From the NCBI GenBank assembly GCA_029717555.1, contig JAMDHS010000020.1, forward strand, positions 212,691 through 276,690: 64,000 bases of DNA, in the 5' to 3' direction. A program made the translations under genes and the position numbers. This stretch comes from Peribolospora baueri (lineage: Eukaryota; Basidiomycota; Peribolosporomycetes; Peribolosporales; Peribolosporaceae). The notes below the pieces were generated by a model. That model made no database searches and was not told the origin of the DNA. It saw nothing but the letters and a program-made list of their open reading frames with translations. Shown piece by piece: positions 46,823-59,496 of the stretch. Positions within the stretch are counted from its first letter, which is position 1, and every line of letters begins with the position of its first letter.

Positions 46823-49547
46823 CAAGAGCCGCAGCAGCAGCAGGCGACGCAACAGCCGCAGGCAATTGCTTCGCCCATTGTTCGTGCCGCTCAACAGATG
46901 GGCCACCAACAACAACCGCCGAACGGCCTTGGTCTGTCTCTCGGGCAGCCTCACCTCCAAGGTGTCTCCCCACGCCTCCACTTTTCGCAGCCCAGGCCGC
47001 CAGCCAGTCCGGCACTTTTGCATCAGCAACTACAACAGCAGCAGCAACAGCAGCAGCAGATGCAGCAGATGCAGCAGATGCAGCAGGCTCCACAGGCACA
47101 GCAACAGCAACAGCAACGGCAGCAGCAGCAGCAGCAAGTCGGCATGCCGACCATGCCGCCGCGCTCACAGCCTGCTCAGATGTCCGTGCAGCAGCCTAAC
47201 GCAGGCGTCTTCGCCGGCCTCATGCAGGGTGGCCCGGTGCTCAACTCGGGCGTTCCGGTTCCCGCCGGTGCCGTTGCCGGCTCCGGTCCCGCACCCGGTC
47301 CTTCAGGCGCAGCGGGCGCGCAGGGTCCTATGCAGTCGGGCAACGGGGCTGGACAGACGAACGTAGCGGCCGCGAACGCCACTTCGGGTTCGGGTTCGGG
47401 TGCGGCTGCTAACGGTGGCCAACAGGCGCAGCGGCCACTGGCGCCGCAATTGCCGACGAAGGAGAGGATCGAGGCAGCGAAGAAAGCGCTGGATGATATT
47501 CAGAAGCAGTTGGCGCGCGAGCGACGTGAGTGGAGTGGCGCGGCTAAAGTTTACCTGGTCTTTATTTCCCCCCCCCCGGCCCGCGCGAGTCGCTTCGTTT
47601 GCTGACGATCATTTTCTTGCACTCCCGCCACAGCGCAACTGGAGCCTATCCGGGACTACTCCGAAGCCGACAAGGACAGGGCGATCGAGCTGATTCAGGC
47701 GATCACCGCCAACGTCAAGATGGTAGAGCACGTGCTGCCCCTCTTCTTGGCTATGAGCAATCAGATCGAATCGACCAAGAGGTTGAAGTTGATGGTGCGT
47801 GGGCTCTGTGGAAAGGGACCCGCCCGACTGACATGTATACTGACGTCCCCGCTTGTCTTGTCCGGTTCAGATCGTCATGTTCCAAGACCAGCTCGACCTT
47901 CTCCCGAAGCGCCAATTCATCTTCACGACCAACGACCTGGACAAGCTGCGGAGCCAGATGGCCCGGTGCTGGCAATACGTCAAGCACTACGCCCCAGGCG
48001 TCATTGGCGGCAAGCCCGCCGAGGACCGGTCCGGACAGCTGCCCGACGGTGCACCTGGGGCGAGTACGAGGCCCGGTGCTGGTGCTCAGGGCGGTCAGTT
48101 CGGTGGTGCTCAGGCGCAGCAGCAGCAGCAGCAAGTGCCGCAGAACGTCCCGCTCAAGCGCCCGCTCCGCGTCGAGGATCTCAAACAGCCTCCGGCCAAG
48201 CGGCGCCAGACGTCGATGGGCAGGACTGCTTCCGGTTCCTCGCCCACAACGGCCCTTGGCGGTCCTACTGGATCTTCGCCCGACGGCACGAGCCCCGCTG
48301 CGGCCGGCCCGCCGTCGCACGAGAGCGGCCAGACGCCCGTGACGCCCAAGACGCCCAAGTCGCCCGGCGTGGGCACCAAAGGCGCCGCCGCTGCCAAGGG
48401 CAAAGCCGCGGCGGGGGCGAGTGGTAGTGGTGGTGGCACTGCGGCTAAAGGAAAAGGTCGGCCGAGGGGCAAGAAAGCCATGGCCGCGGCTGCTGCGGCC
48501 GATGCGAAGAGGGAGGCCGAGGCGAAGAAGGAGATCGAGGCGAAGAAGGAGATCGAGGCGGCGGCTGCGGCCGCGGCAGGCGCCGGGGCGGACGCCATTG
48601 CGCACGGCAAAGATGGTACGAAGGCGGCGGCGGCGGCGGCGGCGGCGGAGACGGACGAGGCGAGGAAGGAGGCTGAGGCGGCCGAGGCGCGGAGGAAGGA
48701 GATTGAGATGGCGTCCAAGGACCCCATCGGCTACTTTGAGCGCGCCTGGAACGAGATCGTAGGCGGCTCGGGCGAGTCGCCGAAGACGATGGCCGCCGTG
48801 TCCCGGCCGGCTTCGGAAGATATCAAGGCGCTTCTCTCCAACAACGACTTTCGGCCCGTCCTCGAGGTCGTCTCGGGCCCTTCGTTTGGCGCGTCCGCCG
48901 ACGATTCGCCCGTTCGACTCGCCGCTTCGACCTCGTCTATAGGTGCCGGCAAACACGGCGGCGACTCGGCCGCCGAGGCTTCCGGCACGCCCAACCCGAA
49001 CGGCCTCAGCGCCCCGTCTGCGACGGCGTTGCCCGCGATTGCGACCGCGCCCGCGCCCGTTGTCGAGCTGGACTGGCTCGACTTTATTGACCCCGACGCG
49101 GCCGGCTTTGTCAGCGGCTCCGGCGCCGACGACGCGGCGCAGGGTGGGTCCGACGGGGAGACGGCGTCGAAGACGACGACGATGGCGGCGGCGGCCTCGG
49201 GAGGAAGCGACGACTCTGAAGCTGGCGAGTTGGCCGCCTTGCTGTCCGCGCCGACGCCCGACCTCGTTCATAGCCTGCCGCCTCCGCTCGCTTCTAAGCT
49301 CGGCGTCACATCGACCGCGCTGAGCTCCGCTCCCAGTTCCGGTTCCGGCACGGCTCAAGCGGCCGCTAACGGCGCGACATGCTCTTCTTCTTCCAAGATG
49401 CCCGGCGTGGACGGCGAAGAGACGTCGCCAAATGAGAGTCTGTCGTCGGATAACGCCGACGGCTTTGACGACGAGCTGAGCTTTTGGAAATGGGAAGGAC
49501 ATATGAAGGAGCTCACCAACCCTTGGGAAGGTTTCACTTCGCAGTAG
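44333..49547 (+). CDS. SWI1-like ARID-domain protein (SWI/SNF subunit)
   Basis: ARID subunit of the SWI/SNF chromatin remodeller, nuclear. Exons 44333..44827, 44924..46432, 46520..47525, 47634..47794 and 47871..49547 (4848 nt, 1615 aa). The ARID domain is at about residues 512-605: FPIIYKNLMDRRGTPLSHYP, LDFFPLAQAVLNRGGF, WAMIAATLGF and IYGKWLIPFEEVY. Around it are glutamine tracts of 23 (45050..45118) and 41 (46256..46378) residues and an Ala-Gln dipeptide repeat (about 45539..45628). A conserved helical segment follows at 47634..48000 (LEPIRDYSEADKDRAIELIQ, RQFIFTTNDLDKLRSQMARC). The C-terminal third is Ala/Gly/Lys-rich and then acidic. ARID plus Gln-rich context points to Swi1 rather than other ARID proteins; the assignment to the complex is inferred. 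Confidence 0.88.
45050..45118 (+). repeat. Coding CAG/CAA repeat, 23 glutamines
   Basis: In-frame mixed CAG/CAA tract inside the SWI1-like gene. Confidence 0.9.
45539..45628 (+). repeat. Coding hexanucleotide repeat encoding Ala-Gln/His
   Basis: Imperfect GCTCAG/GCCCAG units giving alternating Ala-Gln with a few Ala-His, in the SWI1-like gene. Confidence 0.85.
46256..46378 (+). repeat. Coding CAG/CAA repeat, 41 glutamines
   Basis: Starts right after the ARID domain of the SWI1-like gene (preceded by Met-Gln-His); CAA interruptions are frequent. Confidence 0.9.
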
Positions 49548-50771
49548 GCGGCGGTGCGCGGCCTTCACTTCTTCTCTCCGGTCAGCCAGCCAATGCGAGT
49601 ATCCGTCGACGATTCGGTTCAGTCCAGTTTCGCTCTATTGCCTCGTTCCCCTCGTTGCTTTTCCCTTCTTTCTTTTGACCGTCCCTTCTTCCACTCCGAG
49701 TCTCGTCGTCGCTTTTCTTTACATCTCCATACTCTTTTACTTTACCCCGCCCCGTCTACCTCTCCTCTTCGCTCAGCCCAGCCTCGCTCGTGCTCGTGTA
49801 CTTGTACGGCCCGTCATTCCTCACCTTTACTCTCTTCTCTTTTCCTACCATGTCCCCTCTCGTTCATTCTCTATCCATCTTCCCTTGTCTCGCCTCCCTC
49901 GGTCGCCCGCCTTTCGTCCTTCTTGCGTCGCTTGCTTTTACCATTCCTTCCTCTCTCTTCCTCCCTCCCTCCTTCTTTTTCCTTTCTTTTGTTTGCATTC
50001 CCCTGTCTAATCTTTGCCCGTCCCGTCGTCGCCTCGTTCCTTCCTTCGTTACCAGAGGAGTTCCGGTTCGTTCGGGGAAATCGATTTCCGCGCTCGCGTC
50101 GGTTTTTCTCTGCATCGTATCGTACGTGTGTGTGTGGGTGTGTGTTTTGGTCGTTCGAGTACTCGCTCGCTCGCTCGGGTAGGGTACACACGATACGATA
50201 CGGTACGATACGCGCCGGTCCGGTCCGGTCCGAAGAGAACAAGGAAGACATAAGAATATAAGAATATAAGAATAGGAGGCGCACGACGCGACGACTGACC
50301 GGGCATTTCGATCCGACGACCGTACTTAAATATGCACGAGCGGGCGCGGGGGGTGGGGCAAGAGGGGGCAAGGGGCAAGGGCAAGGGGCAAGGGGCAAGG
50401 GAGAATGCGAGACGAGCGTGCGGCGATACGAGATACGAAAAAACAATTGGAAGCGAAGCGATGCGATCCGGATCCGATCCACGTCGAAGCACTTGAATTC
50501 CCGCCGGCGTCTACTCCTCTCCAAGGGAGGGGGGGAAGGGGGAAAAGGAGCGTCTATCAGGACGAGCACATGCCCGTGCAGCCGCCGCGACACCCGACGC
50601 AGGTGAGGGAACGGAAGCCGAGGGTGTTTAGGAGGAGGCTGAGGATGCTTGCGAAGCCTTCTCCGAGGACGAAGCTTTTTTCGAGATTGGCGCCGGAGCA
50701 AGAAGGAGAGGGAAAGGGAAAGGGATGAGCGAAATGAAAAAAAAAGAAAGAATAATAATAATAATTAATAA
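49548..50771. other. Convergent 3' region, SWI1-like / OPT transporter
   Basis: 1.2 kb. First half is strongly C/T-rich on plus. Short AATATAAG repeats lie near 50250 and an AT-rich stretch at 50735..50775 adjoins the OPT stop. No gene recognised. Confidence 0.6.
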
Positions 50772-53700
50772 TTAATCGTGCCCGTCCGAGTCCCGAATCG
50801 CCGCGGTCGCGTCGACGATGACGTACCCGGATGCGAGGATGATCAGGAACAACGGCGTCCGTCCGCCGCCGCCGCCGGCCACGTGCCGTCGGGAATAGAC
50901 GTGGGCGAGGATGCCGCCGGCAAGGCGGGCGATGGAGAAGTTGGGCTATGTGCGGACGAGGAAAGGGGAAGGCCAGCGCGGACAAACGTTCAGTCAGCGT
51001 GGACGGCGCGAATCGCAAACCAGGCAGAGTCGCTCTGATATCTCAATAAAAGAATGGAATCTCACCGTGTTCAGGATACCGACGGCAAAGGCGACGCCGG
51101 AGAATTTGGACACCGCCACCGCCAACCTCGCCCACGCGCCTATCTCTCCTCGCTCCCGTCGCTCGAACCGCGACGTGTGCGCCTTGCCGGCCGTCTTGAC
51201 GGCGGCAAACACTCCGAAAACGACTGCGAAAGCGAGCATGAACTCGGCGCTCTTGTCCGGCAGCCGGCCCTTGTTCACCAATCGGGCCAGGTTGAGCCAC
51301 ACCGCGGCTGTGGGCGCCGGGAAAGCAGGGCCGGGGATGTCGTAGGCGCGGGTGTACAGCGTGTAGGCAAGGGTCGACACAAAGATGGAGAAGACGCTGC
51401 CGATCATTTGGCCGTAGAACTGCGAACGCGGCGAGGCGCCGAGGACTGTGAACGGGGCCATTGGAGCAATGTCTAGTAAGTCGTCATGGTCGAGAGGAGA
51501 ACCGGCTACTGGAGAACGAGGAACACCACTCACGATGGCCAGTTTTGTAATCGGCGGCCCTGAACACGGCAAACGTGGCGAACCAAACGATGCGCAACGA
51601 ACCGGTCAGGAAGGAGACGGTCCCTGCCCTGCCGAGCTCGACCATCTTCGCGGAAGGACTCACAGGTCGCCGGCTTGTTGGGCGCCAGCCTCTGCGATAC
51701 CTCCGGAAATGACGTTGGCGACGACATTGCCAGGCTGGGCGAGTGCGAATATGAGCTGGGAAATCTTCCCAATGCCGCTCACGCTGTCAAGATCGTGTGA
51801 ACGGATGGGACAGTTCAGAGATTTATCGCCCTGGGAAGAACTTTGACAAGCCAGCGGGTAACAACTCACGGATTGATGTCTGTCTCCCCTAGAGCCCGAA
51901 CGCTGCCATATGGAAACAAGTTCAGCCAAGTAAAGGGGATAACCTAACCGCCCGGGATCCTTCCTTGAAGCGACGCACACCCGTAGACTCACCCCAAAAT
52001 GCTGAGGAAACCGGAAAGGACGATGGCGAGCAAGGTCGCCCAGGGTCTGATGCCCTCGTTGCCAAAGACGATGCGAATCAGAAAGGTGCCGGTGACGGTG
52101 GAAAGCAAAAGTCCGACGAAGACCCAAGACATTGGGATAAGCCTGTGGGACGGCTCTTCGTCTTCTTCTTCGTCGTCGTCGTCGTCATAGATATCGGCGT
52201 GTGACAGGCCCCCGTCGTCCTCAAAGACGCCATGCGACGTCTCCTCGCCTTCCACCTGCAAAGAGTCGCGCCCGAAACTTCTGCTTCTTGCCTGTTTTTG
52301 GCTTCGAAAAGACGGAGAGAGGAGTGCTCGAATCGTAGGAGCCCAGGTAGTGATGATGAGGACGAGGAGACTGATGACGCTTTCTGCCACCATGATGGCT
52401 AGGGCAATCCATAGGATCCAGCCTGGACAGTTGAGTACGTGTCGCCAAAACGGGCGGATAGGAAGGCCAAAGGAGTGAGGTACGTAAGGAAGATGGAAAA
52501 GTGCGACGTTGCAAGCCCGTCAAAAGACAGGGTGAATTTTCGCTCACCGCGCGAGCCATGTGTACCGTCCATCACCGGACCGGTGGTCCAACCATACTTG
52601 TCAGCCAAGGGAGACAACACAGCCCAGCCTACGGTCATTCCCTAGCCAAAACCACAACGACGACAGGGAGATTGGTACATCAGCCGAACGTCGCTCGCGA
52701 ATCATGGCGCCCGAAGCGGGGTGAACACGCACGATGGTCATGGAAGCCGTGGTGGGTAGACCCATGATGATACCTTGGCCTACGTAAGACAGGGAGGGAG
52801 TCAACCACCAGCCCCAAGTGGTAGACAGGGTTGGGTATATGAGGTCGAAGACCGGGATCGCGTACAACACTGGGAAGAGGAAGCTCAAGATCTGTGAGGG
52901 AGAAACAGGGACCGGTGCAGAAGTGTCAGGGAGAAGGTGCGAACCAGGCCGCATGGTATCCCTCCGGGCAACAACTCGCTCACGGTCAAAGCAGCAGAGA
53001 GAGAAAAGCTCCAAGCCAACATCCGCCAGCCGGATCCATCCTCTGCGATCACCGCCTCCGAGTCCTCGGGCACGTCCGCTACCTCCTCCTCCGCGCGCAG
53101 AGTCTGCGTCTCCTCTACCGTCAGGAAGCGGTCCGTCGCGACGTTTTCACCGTCATCTTCGCTAGCCAGGCTGTGATAGGCATAACCGTCGGCTCCGACC
53201 GGCTCATGACGACTCGCAATCCGTCTCCTCCGCGTCGCGTTGGAAGTCTTGGGTCGTCGCGATGAAGTAAAAGCCCCGGCACTTCGTGTCCCGCCACCGC
53301 TGGCTGGATCGCGGAAAAGCTTGGCGCCGTGTAGGACCGCGATGAGCTGGGCCGTTGCCGTGGCGGACGGGAAAATTAGCTTTTCTTTTACGATCTGCGG
53401 TATTGTTGTTTCGTGATTGGACGATATGGTAAGACATATCCGTCAGTTCCGGCCGGGAAGCGGGTAGGGCTCAATGTCAAACGAAGCGTCAATGTCGAGC
53501 GTTTACGAGCTAGAAAACAGAACGGATTAAGACCGCACAACGCGGCACCGCGGCGCACAGAACCCACCATAGGCACTCTCAGTGGCACGGCGAAGAAGAC
53601 GCCGAAAAATGCGACGGCGAAGCACCATCCGAGGAGCTGCGGTACAGAGAGGTGGATCGGCAAGGAACCGTCTTCCTCCACATTGAGCTGTTGGAGAGCG

Positions 53701-54520
53701 GGTATGATGCCCACAAGACCTGGATTTCGGCGCGGAGGTGCACGAAAAGAACGCAATGGAGCGATGGGTTGGTTCAGAGGGCCCTTCGCGTCTCTGTGCC
53801 AGTCCTAACCTCCCAGGTGGGCAGAGTACGGTAAACCGCCTAAACTCACCCGCGCTGAGCGGCATCGTGCCTGTTGCGACAGCGGCTGAGAATGACCCAA
53901 TGGTTGTTCAGAAGGTATGATCGTCATGGGTCGGGGATGTCATCATGAGACGACTTACTTGTCTGCAAAACGACGTTTTCCTGAGGACTCAAGCCGCGCC
54001 CGCCAAAGAGGGGCCATGTTCGGGGCAAGGACTTGGAGATGGCAAAGCCGAGGAGACCGGATTGGAGGGACATCATACTGATCCAGCCGGTCTGGAGTCC
54101 AAAGTAGAGATTGGTGAAGGCAAGAAGGGTGCCGACTGTTAAACCTATGAGAACTGCGCGAGCCTGCGGGAAGGGCGAAAGCGCGAGAAGGTAGATGGAT
54201 CGTCAGCGGGGATGATGAACGGAAAGCGCACCGTGGTAAGCGGCCTCACCGTAAAGTCTTGATCTTCGGTCCATGCTGCCTCTAGATCATTCTTTGTCGC
54301 AGGCGCATTTTCTCTCAAATCCTCTCGCCGCTCATCCTCGATGAGCGCATGCCCGCTATCGGGCACGTCCTCGGCCGGGTAGGAGACCAGGCTGCTAAGC
54401 GAGCCGAAGGACGCCGTACAGCTCCTTTCAAGTCAGCACGCCTAAATGCCCCAGCCTGTAGCTAGACTATGAGCTAAGCGGCACTCACCTCGAGTGCGAG
54501 CGCTGTACCTGTTGCTCCAT
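50772..54520 (-). CDS. OPT-superfamily transporter (fungal YGL114W/YSL-like)
   Basis: Polytopic proton-coupled transporter of the oligopeptide transporter superfamily; substrates could be peptides or metal chelates. The minus-strand gene begins at ATG 54520 (MEQQVQRSHS) and ends TAA 50772..50774, with many exons joined by gtgagt-type sites. Family blocks: RAVLIGLTVGTLLAFTNLYF, GLQTGWISMMSLQSGLLGFA, MTVGWAVLSPLADKYGW, WILWIALAIMVAESVISLL, LGETDINPVSGIGKISQLIF, NVVANVISGGIAEAGAQQAG, DYKTGHLLGASPRSQFYGQM and PNFSIARLAGGILAHVY. The cytosolic loop between SVISLLV and the next helix holds an acidic run (52168..52190 region, DDDDDEEEDEE). Individual exon ends were not all fixed. It is divergent from fimbrin across 313 bp. 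Confidence 0.92.
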
Positions 54521-54833
54521 GACGAGCTTCGATGGCAGTCCTCGAAGCCGTCCAGGAGACGGTCAATATGATCGATCTTGCATCTTTCGCAATGCACCTA
54601 CCATCATCAATCGGCCGTATCTGCTGCGGCAGGCTGTGCCACGCGAGATGACGATCGAACCGGCGACAAACGAAACGATGGACTGAGGCTGCCAATTCGC
54701 ATCTCCCATCACACCACCACCACCGCCGCCGCCGTCTCCAGCGCTCTTCTCCCGTTCTGTAGACTCGTCGTCCTTACTTTTCTCCTAGCCTAGCGCATCG
54801 AAACTCACCTCTTGTGCTCAAAGTGACGCAGAC
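54521..54833. promoter_or_regulatory. Divergent promoter, OPT transporter / fimbrin
   Basis: 313 bp between divergent ATG codons; a (CACCAC/CCG)n-like stretch near 54712..54735, otherwise nothing distinctive. Confidence 0.5.
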
Positions 54834-57800
54834 ATGAACGCTATCAAGGTCAGTGACACGTGGACGTCACGACAGCTCAACCACCCCTCCTCCACCTCGT
54901 CCGGAGGGTTAGCGTACAGTTCTCACACTCAACCTTCTTCTTTCCTCGCGCTCTTGCTTGGAATTGGTGGGTTCCTCGCGGATCATAGCTCCAGAGGAAG
55001 TATCCCCAATTCTCACAGGAGGAGGTGTTCAGCCTCATCAGCAGGTTCAAGTGAGTGCCCGCGCTGGATTCTTGTTTGGATGCGAAAGCCGGACCATATG
55101 AACGCTCACAACCTTTTTCATGTCCCATAAATTGAAGCCAAATTGACGTCGATGACAAGGGATCCGTGGACAAGCAGGCCGTGGTAAAGGCCGTGCAAGA
55201 TTCCGGTGAAGGCTCTTACGACGCCGTCCGAGAAACGCTCAAGGAGGTCAGCCTGGACGCCAGCGGCAGAGTCGAGTTGGACGACTTTGTGGACGTGAGT
55301 ACCCATCGGATGACGCCCAAATGTTCCCATGCTTTCTATTACAAGAGAGAAGGGTGAAGACGGGCTAGCCTTTACTTATGTTACGATCTCTGCATCGTCC
55401 AGCTCGTCGCCAAGCTCCGCGAAGGCCGGAATGCGACGGCCGGAGTCGTGAACAAGGGCAAGGTAACTGTCAAAGGCTCCAATGCTACTGTCACGCACAC
55501 TATCAACGAAGATGAGCGGGCTGAGTTTACTCGACACATCAACTCGGTGAGTGACCGCTTCAGTTATTACCACACCTGAAGCATCTGTTCTAGCCAGGAC
55601 TGATACTCATCCACTTTTCTGAATCGACAAAGAGCTTGGCTGGCGATGCGGACGTTGGAGATCGACTGCCCATTCCTACCGATACCTTCCAACTTTTTGA
55701 CGAGTGCAAGGGTGAGCGCAGAGCACAAACTTCTGCTCACTAGGTTGTATATTCCAGAGACTGTGACTGACTCTTCTCTCTCTCCCTGTTGCAGATGGTC
55801 TCATACTCTGCAAACTGATCAACGACAGCGTCCCGGATACGATCGACGAGCGTGTCTTGAACAAGGGCAAGAGAGGGAAGGCGATCAATGCATTCCAGAT
55901 GACGGAAAACAACAACATCGTTATCGCTTCCTCCAAAGGTATTGGCTGCAGCGTGGTCAATATCGGACCACAAGACATCATCGATGGCCGCGAGCATCTC
56001 ATCCTTGGCCTCATTTGGCAAATCATCCGTCGTGGCTTGCTCAGCAAGATCGACATCAAGTTCCACCCTGAGCTGTACAGATTGCTTGAGGAGGATGAAA
56101 CGCTCGAAGAGTTCCTCAGGCTCCCGCCCGATCAGATCTTGCTTCGCTGGTTCAACTACCATCTGAAGGCCGCTAACTGGCCGCGAAGGTGAGACACTCT
56201 CGGCGAGGCTGACTGTGCGCAGTTCACTTGTGGAGAGGATCTTACTCACCACTCTATCGGCGATCGATTCGTAAATGCACTCATAGGGTCGGCAACTTCA
56301 GCAAGGATGTCTCGGACGGAGAGAACTACACCGTCCTTCTGTCTCAACTCAAGCCTGATGTCTGCGACAGGAGGCCATTGCAGGAGCATGACCTGCTCAA
56401 GCGAGCGGAGCTGGTGCGTGTGTCGCTGCCTTGGGATGCTCAGCATCCAGTGGGATCATACGGGTAGCTGATATGTCACCCACACTTGGTTCTAAAATCG
56501 TTCTCAGGTTCTCCAAAATGCTGACGCCATTGGCTGTCGCAAGTACCTCACCCCCGGTGCCATGGTAGCGGGCAACCCGAAGCTAAACCTTGCCTTCGTT
56601 GCTCACCTGTTCAACACTCATCCGTGCCTGGAGCCACTGGACGAAAGCGAGGCACCTGTGATCGAGCCGTTTGACGCGGAGGGGGAGAGGGAGGCCAGAG
56701 TGTTCACGCTTTGGCTCAACAGCTTGGATGTTCAGCCCGGAGTGTATTCGTTGTTTGACGACTTGCAGGTGAGCACGCAAGGTATCCTTCCCGACTGTCA
56801 GTGGCTGGCATAAGGAAGCGAGGACTAATCTCATGTGACCTGCGATGACACAGGATGGTCTCATTCTCTTGCAAGCCTTTGACAAGGTCATTCCCGGCTC
56901 GGTGCAGTGGCGCCGGGTGGCCAAAACTCCACTTCCCTTGTCGCGGTTCAAGTGTGTCGAGAACACGAACTACGGCGTGGACTTGGCCAAGGGGAACAAC
57001 ATGCATATCGTTGGCATTCAGGGCGCAGACATTGTCGACGGCAACAAGACGCTTACTCTTGGGCTCGTGTGGCAGCTCATGCGTGAGAACATCAACCAGA
57101 CGCTCAAAAGCCTTGGAACAGGAGGCAAGGAAGTCTCGGACGCAAGCATCCTCCGGTGGGCGAACGACAAGGTCCGGTCGAGCGGCAAGAGCAGCCAGAT
57201 CCGCAGCTTCAGGGACCCGGGCCTGCGCTCCGCTGTTTTCTTGCTCGATCTCTTGAACGCCATCCGCACGGGCGTGGTGGATTACACGCTAGTGCAGCCT
57301 GGTCGGAATGACGATGAGTGCTTGAACAACGGTGAGCGATGAGGCGGGATGTACTCCTCCTCGTGGCGCATGACATGCGAAGATGTTTGGTTCGACTGTG
57401 ACAGTCACTCACGCACCCTTATGCATACCTTTTTTACCCCTTCATCTCCCTCTCTTTCTGACACAGCCAAGCTCGCCATCTCCATCTGCCGCAAGCTTGG
57501 GTGAGTTGAGCAATTTTTATTACCACGTGTTTTCCTTCCCGTCCGGTAGCTGATATAGCCGTGACCTGTTGTGGCGTCATCATCACAGAGGCCTGGTCTT
57601 CCTCGTCCCCGAAGACATGTGAGTATGAATATTTGGCGCTTTCTCGGAGCTTGAGGAGACGAGAGCTCGTAGCGGATCTGGCACTGAATCCATTTTCGTT
57701 CGTTCATGCCCTTTTCTCGACCTCGATTCAGCGTCGAGTTGCGCTCCAAGCTCGTAAGTGCACTTGGTATACCGTCCAGTGACTCGGATTTGCCGCCAAA

Positions 57801-57923
57801 GACGACGGCCGCGCTTTGTTCTTGTGTGACCGGCTGACCTGTCCTGTTCTCTTGTCGCCCATCGATTGATCGGATTGATCGTCGCAGATCCTCACCTTCA
57901 TCGCCGCTCTGATGGCCATATGA
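54834..57923 (+). CDS. Fimbrin (actin-bundling protein, Sac6/Fim1)
   Basis: Cross-links actin filaments in patches, cables and the cytokinetic ring. Thirteen exons: the first is 15 nt (MNAIK, donor gtcagtg at 54849), the last ends TGA 57921..57923. The N-terminal EF-hand region reads LQRKYPQFSQEEVFSLISRF and DASGRVELDDFVDLVAKLRE. Four calponin-homology domains in two actin-binding modules follow: FQLFDECKDGLILCKLINDS, VVNIGPQDIIDGREHLILGL, LLRWFNYHLKAANWPRR, FVAHLFNTHPCLEP, DDLQDGLILLQAFDKVIPG and VGIQGADIVDGNKTLTLGL. The C-terminus ends LTFIAALMAI. The 3' end is split into exons of about 34, 31 and 22 nt. Identification is secure. Confidence 0.97.
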
Positions 57924-58437
57924 GGTCGTCCCTTCGCCTACCGGACCTGAATTGATGACCGATCCGAACATCCATCCAGTCCAATCCTTGTCCTACCGAA
58001 ATTGACACAATGCGATGCGACACGATGGAAAAATTGAATGCCGGTGCAATCTCAAATCTCAGTTTTTCGTTCACGAGCCGTCCCTTCTTCAAAACATACC
58101 TCGCTTCCTCGCTGGCTTCTCTTTGTCCTGGCCTGCCCTGACTTTATTCTTCCTCATTTGTGATCTGTGTATCGCTTGTTGTTTGTCTGTACGTCGCCTC
58201 TGCAAAGCACCGCTGGGATCGGACGAGTGCCTCGCACGTTGAGGTGGTGAGAGTACATCATGTCATGGCAAAGTGGACGTGTACGGGATACGATAGACGG
58301 ATGACTACGATACAGACAGAGGTAGGGATAGACAGACAGATGGCATGCTTCCATCTACTCTATGAGTTCCTCGGATACAGCCAACTGAGGGGATAGTGCG
58401 TCCAGACATGGGTGGAGCACAAGCTCATCGAAGCGGG
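57924..58437. other. Convergent 3' region, fimbrin / unrecognised gene
   Basis: 514 bp; no gene seen. Confidence 0.6.
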
Positions 58438-59083
58438 CTAAGGAGACTGCGCCTTTGCTCCTAGGGCCTTGACCTTATCGACGATCTCGGCAAACGTCTT
58501 CTTCTGCTCCTCTGTCGGCTTTACCGACGATGGCTGTGAAGAACACCCTTCGGGGGAACCTGACGAATACCGGATGACAACAAGGAGAAACTTGAGCGAA
58601 GGTCCTCGAGCGGATCGAGTAGGACGAAGAGGAACGTGCGTGGGAGAAATAACGAGAGCACCGATGACCAACCGTTGACCCATTGAAAACCATTGTTGGC
58701 AAAGAAGATCTGATGGTCCATTCCATAGATGTCCTCCGATCCCTGGGGTTCCTCGGTGGGGAGCCCCTTGAGCTTGTCTACGATGTCGAGTACGCCCGAG
58801 CTCTTGACGACGTCGGCGGAGAGCTGGGAGTGTGCCTCGTCAAATCCCTTGGAACCCTTCTGCTTGACAAAAGTCTTAATCAGAAAGGGGCCGGAGGCGG
58901 TGCTCGAGGAGAGCTCGACGATGTGCTGGGGCGTTGCGGGGACGAAGCCGCCGACGATGCCTTTGCGGGGAAGGAAAGGCCGCCGAGGTACGAGGTGAGC
59001 AAGAGCGGGTTGCCTACAGAACGAAAACAGGACCGACCAAAGTACTGACCATGCTGCATCCGGAGAAAGAGACCGTCCGACAT
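58438..59083 (-). CDS. Small protein of unknown function, 136 aa
   Basis: Not recognised. Proposed exons on the minus strand: 59050..59083, 58680..58960 and 58438..58533 (411 nt). The protein starts MSDGLFLRMQHG and continues IVGGFVPATPQHIVELSSST, FLIKTFVKQKGSKGFDEAHS, DIVDKLKGLPTEEPQG and DHQIFFANNGFQW. It ends with a Lys/Glu-rich helix, TEEQKKTFAEIVDKVKALGA. No signal peptide or membrane segment. The long middle frame is open, and the first intron acceptor (AAAG|GC at 58961) is the one that restores it. The second donor (TGG|gtcaac) is weak but gives the protein-like C-terminus. It is divergent from the Mmt-type transporter. The gene is likely real; exon ends are less certain. Confidence 0.6.
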
Positions 59084-59496
59084 GTTGTCCTATATGCTGG
59101 GAACGCGCCAAGCAAAGTCGAATGCGGGGACTGGGGGACAGAAGCTACAGGGACACCAAGCTTTCTCCACTCGAAGGTCAAGCGTACGAACGACGAGTAA
59201 CGTCCAACGTGCACAGCTGGAACAAAACGAACGAGAAAAGCAGATCTGAGCGAACAAGGCAAACGAAGGGGAGAGAGACGTGACGATGGTTATGGTGGTA
59301 GTGATAGTGACGACAGTCACAGATAACCCCCTCGGATATGACGCAACTCGAGCAACACGTCACGTGACGTGCTGCGGTCGCGCCGCGCCGCGCCACGTGG
59401 GAGACGCTGATAACGGCCCAAGCCAAGCCATCCGGGCGGTCAGGCGTCGGTCCTCTGTCTTCTTCTCACCACCTCCATCCCCTCCGCCGCTTCTTC
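59084..59496. promoter_or_regulatory. Divergent promoter, unknown gene / Mmt-type transporter
   Basis: 413 bp between divergent ATG codons; includes overlapping CACGTGACGTG and CGCCACGTGG E-box/CRE-like strings near 59358..59402. Confidence 0.5.

Noticed and set aside
47751-49568. 605-residue minus-strand open frame inside SWI1
   Set aside because: Arg/Leu-rich antisense shadow; the plus frame has the conserved sequence and splice sites.
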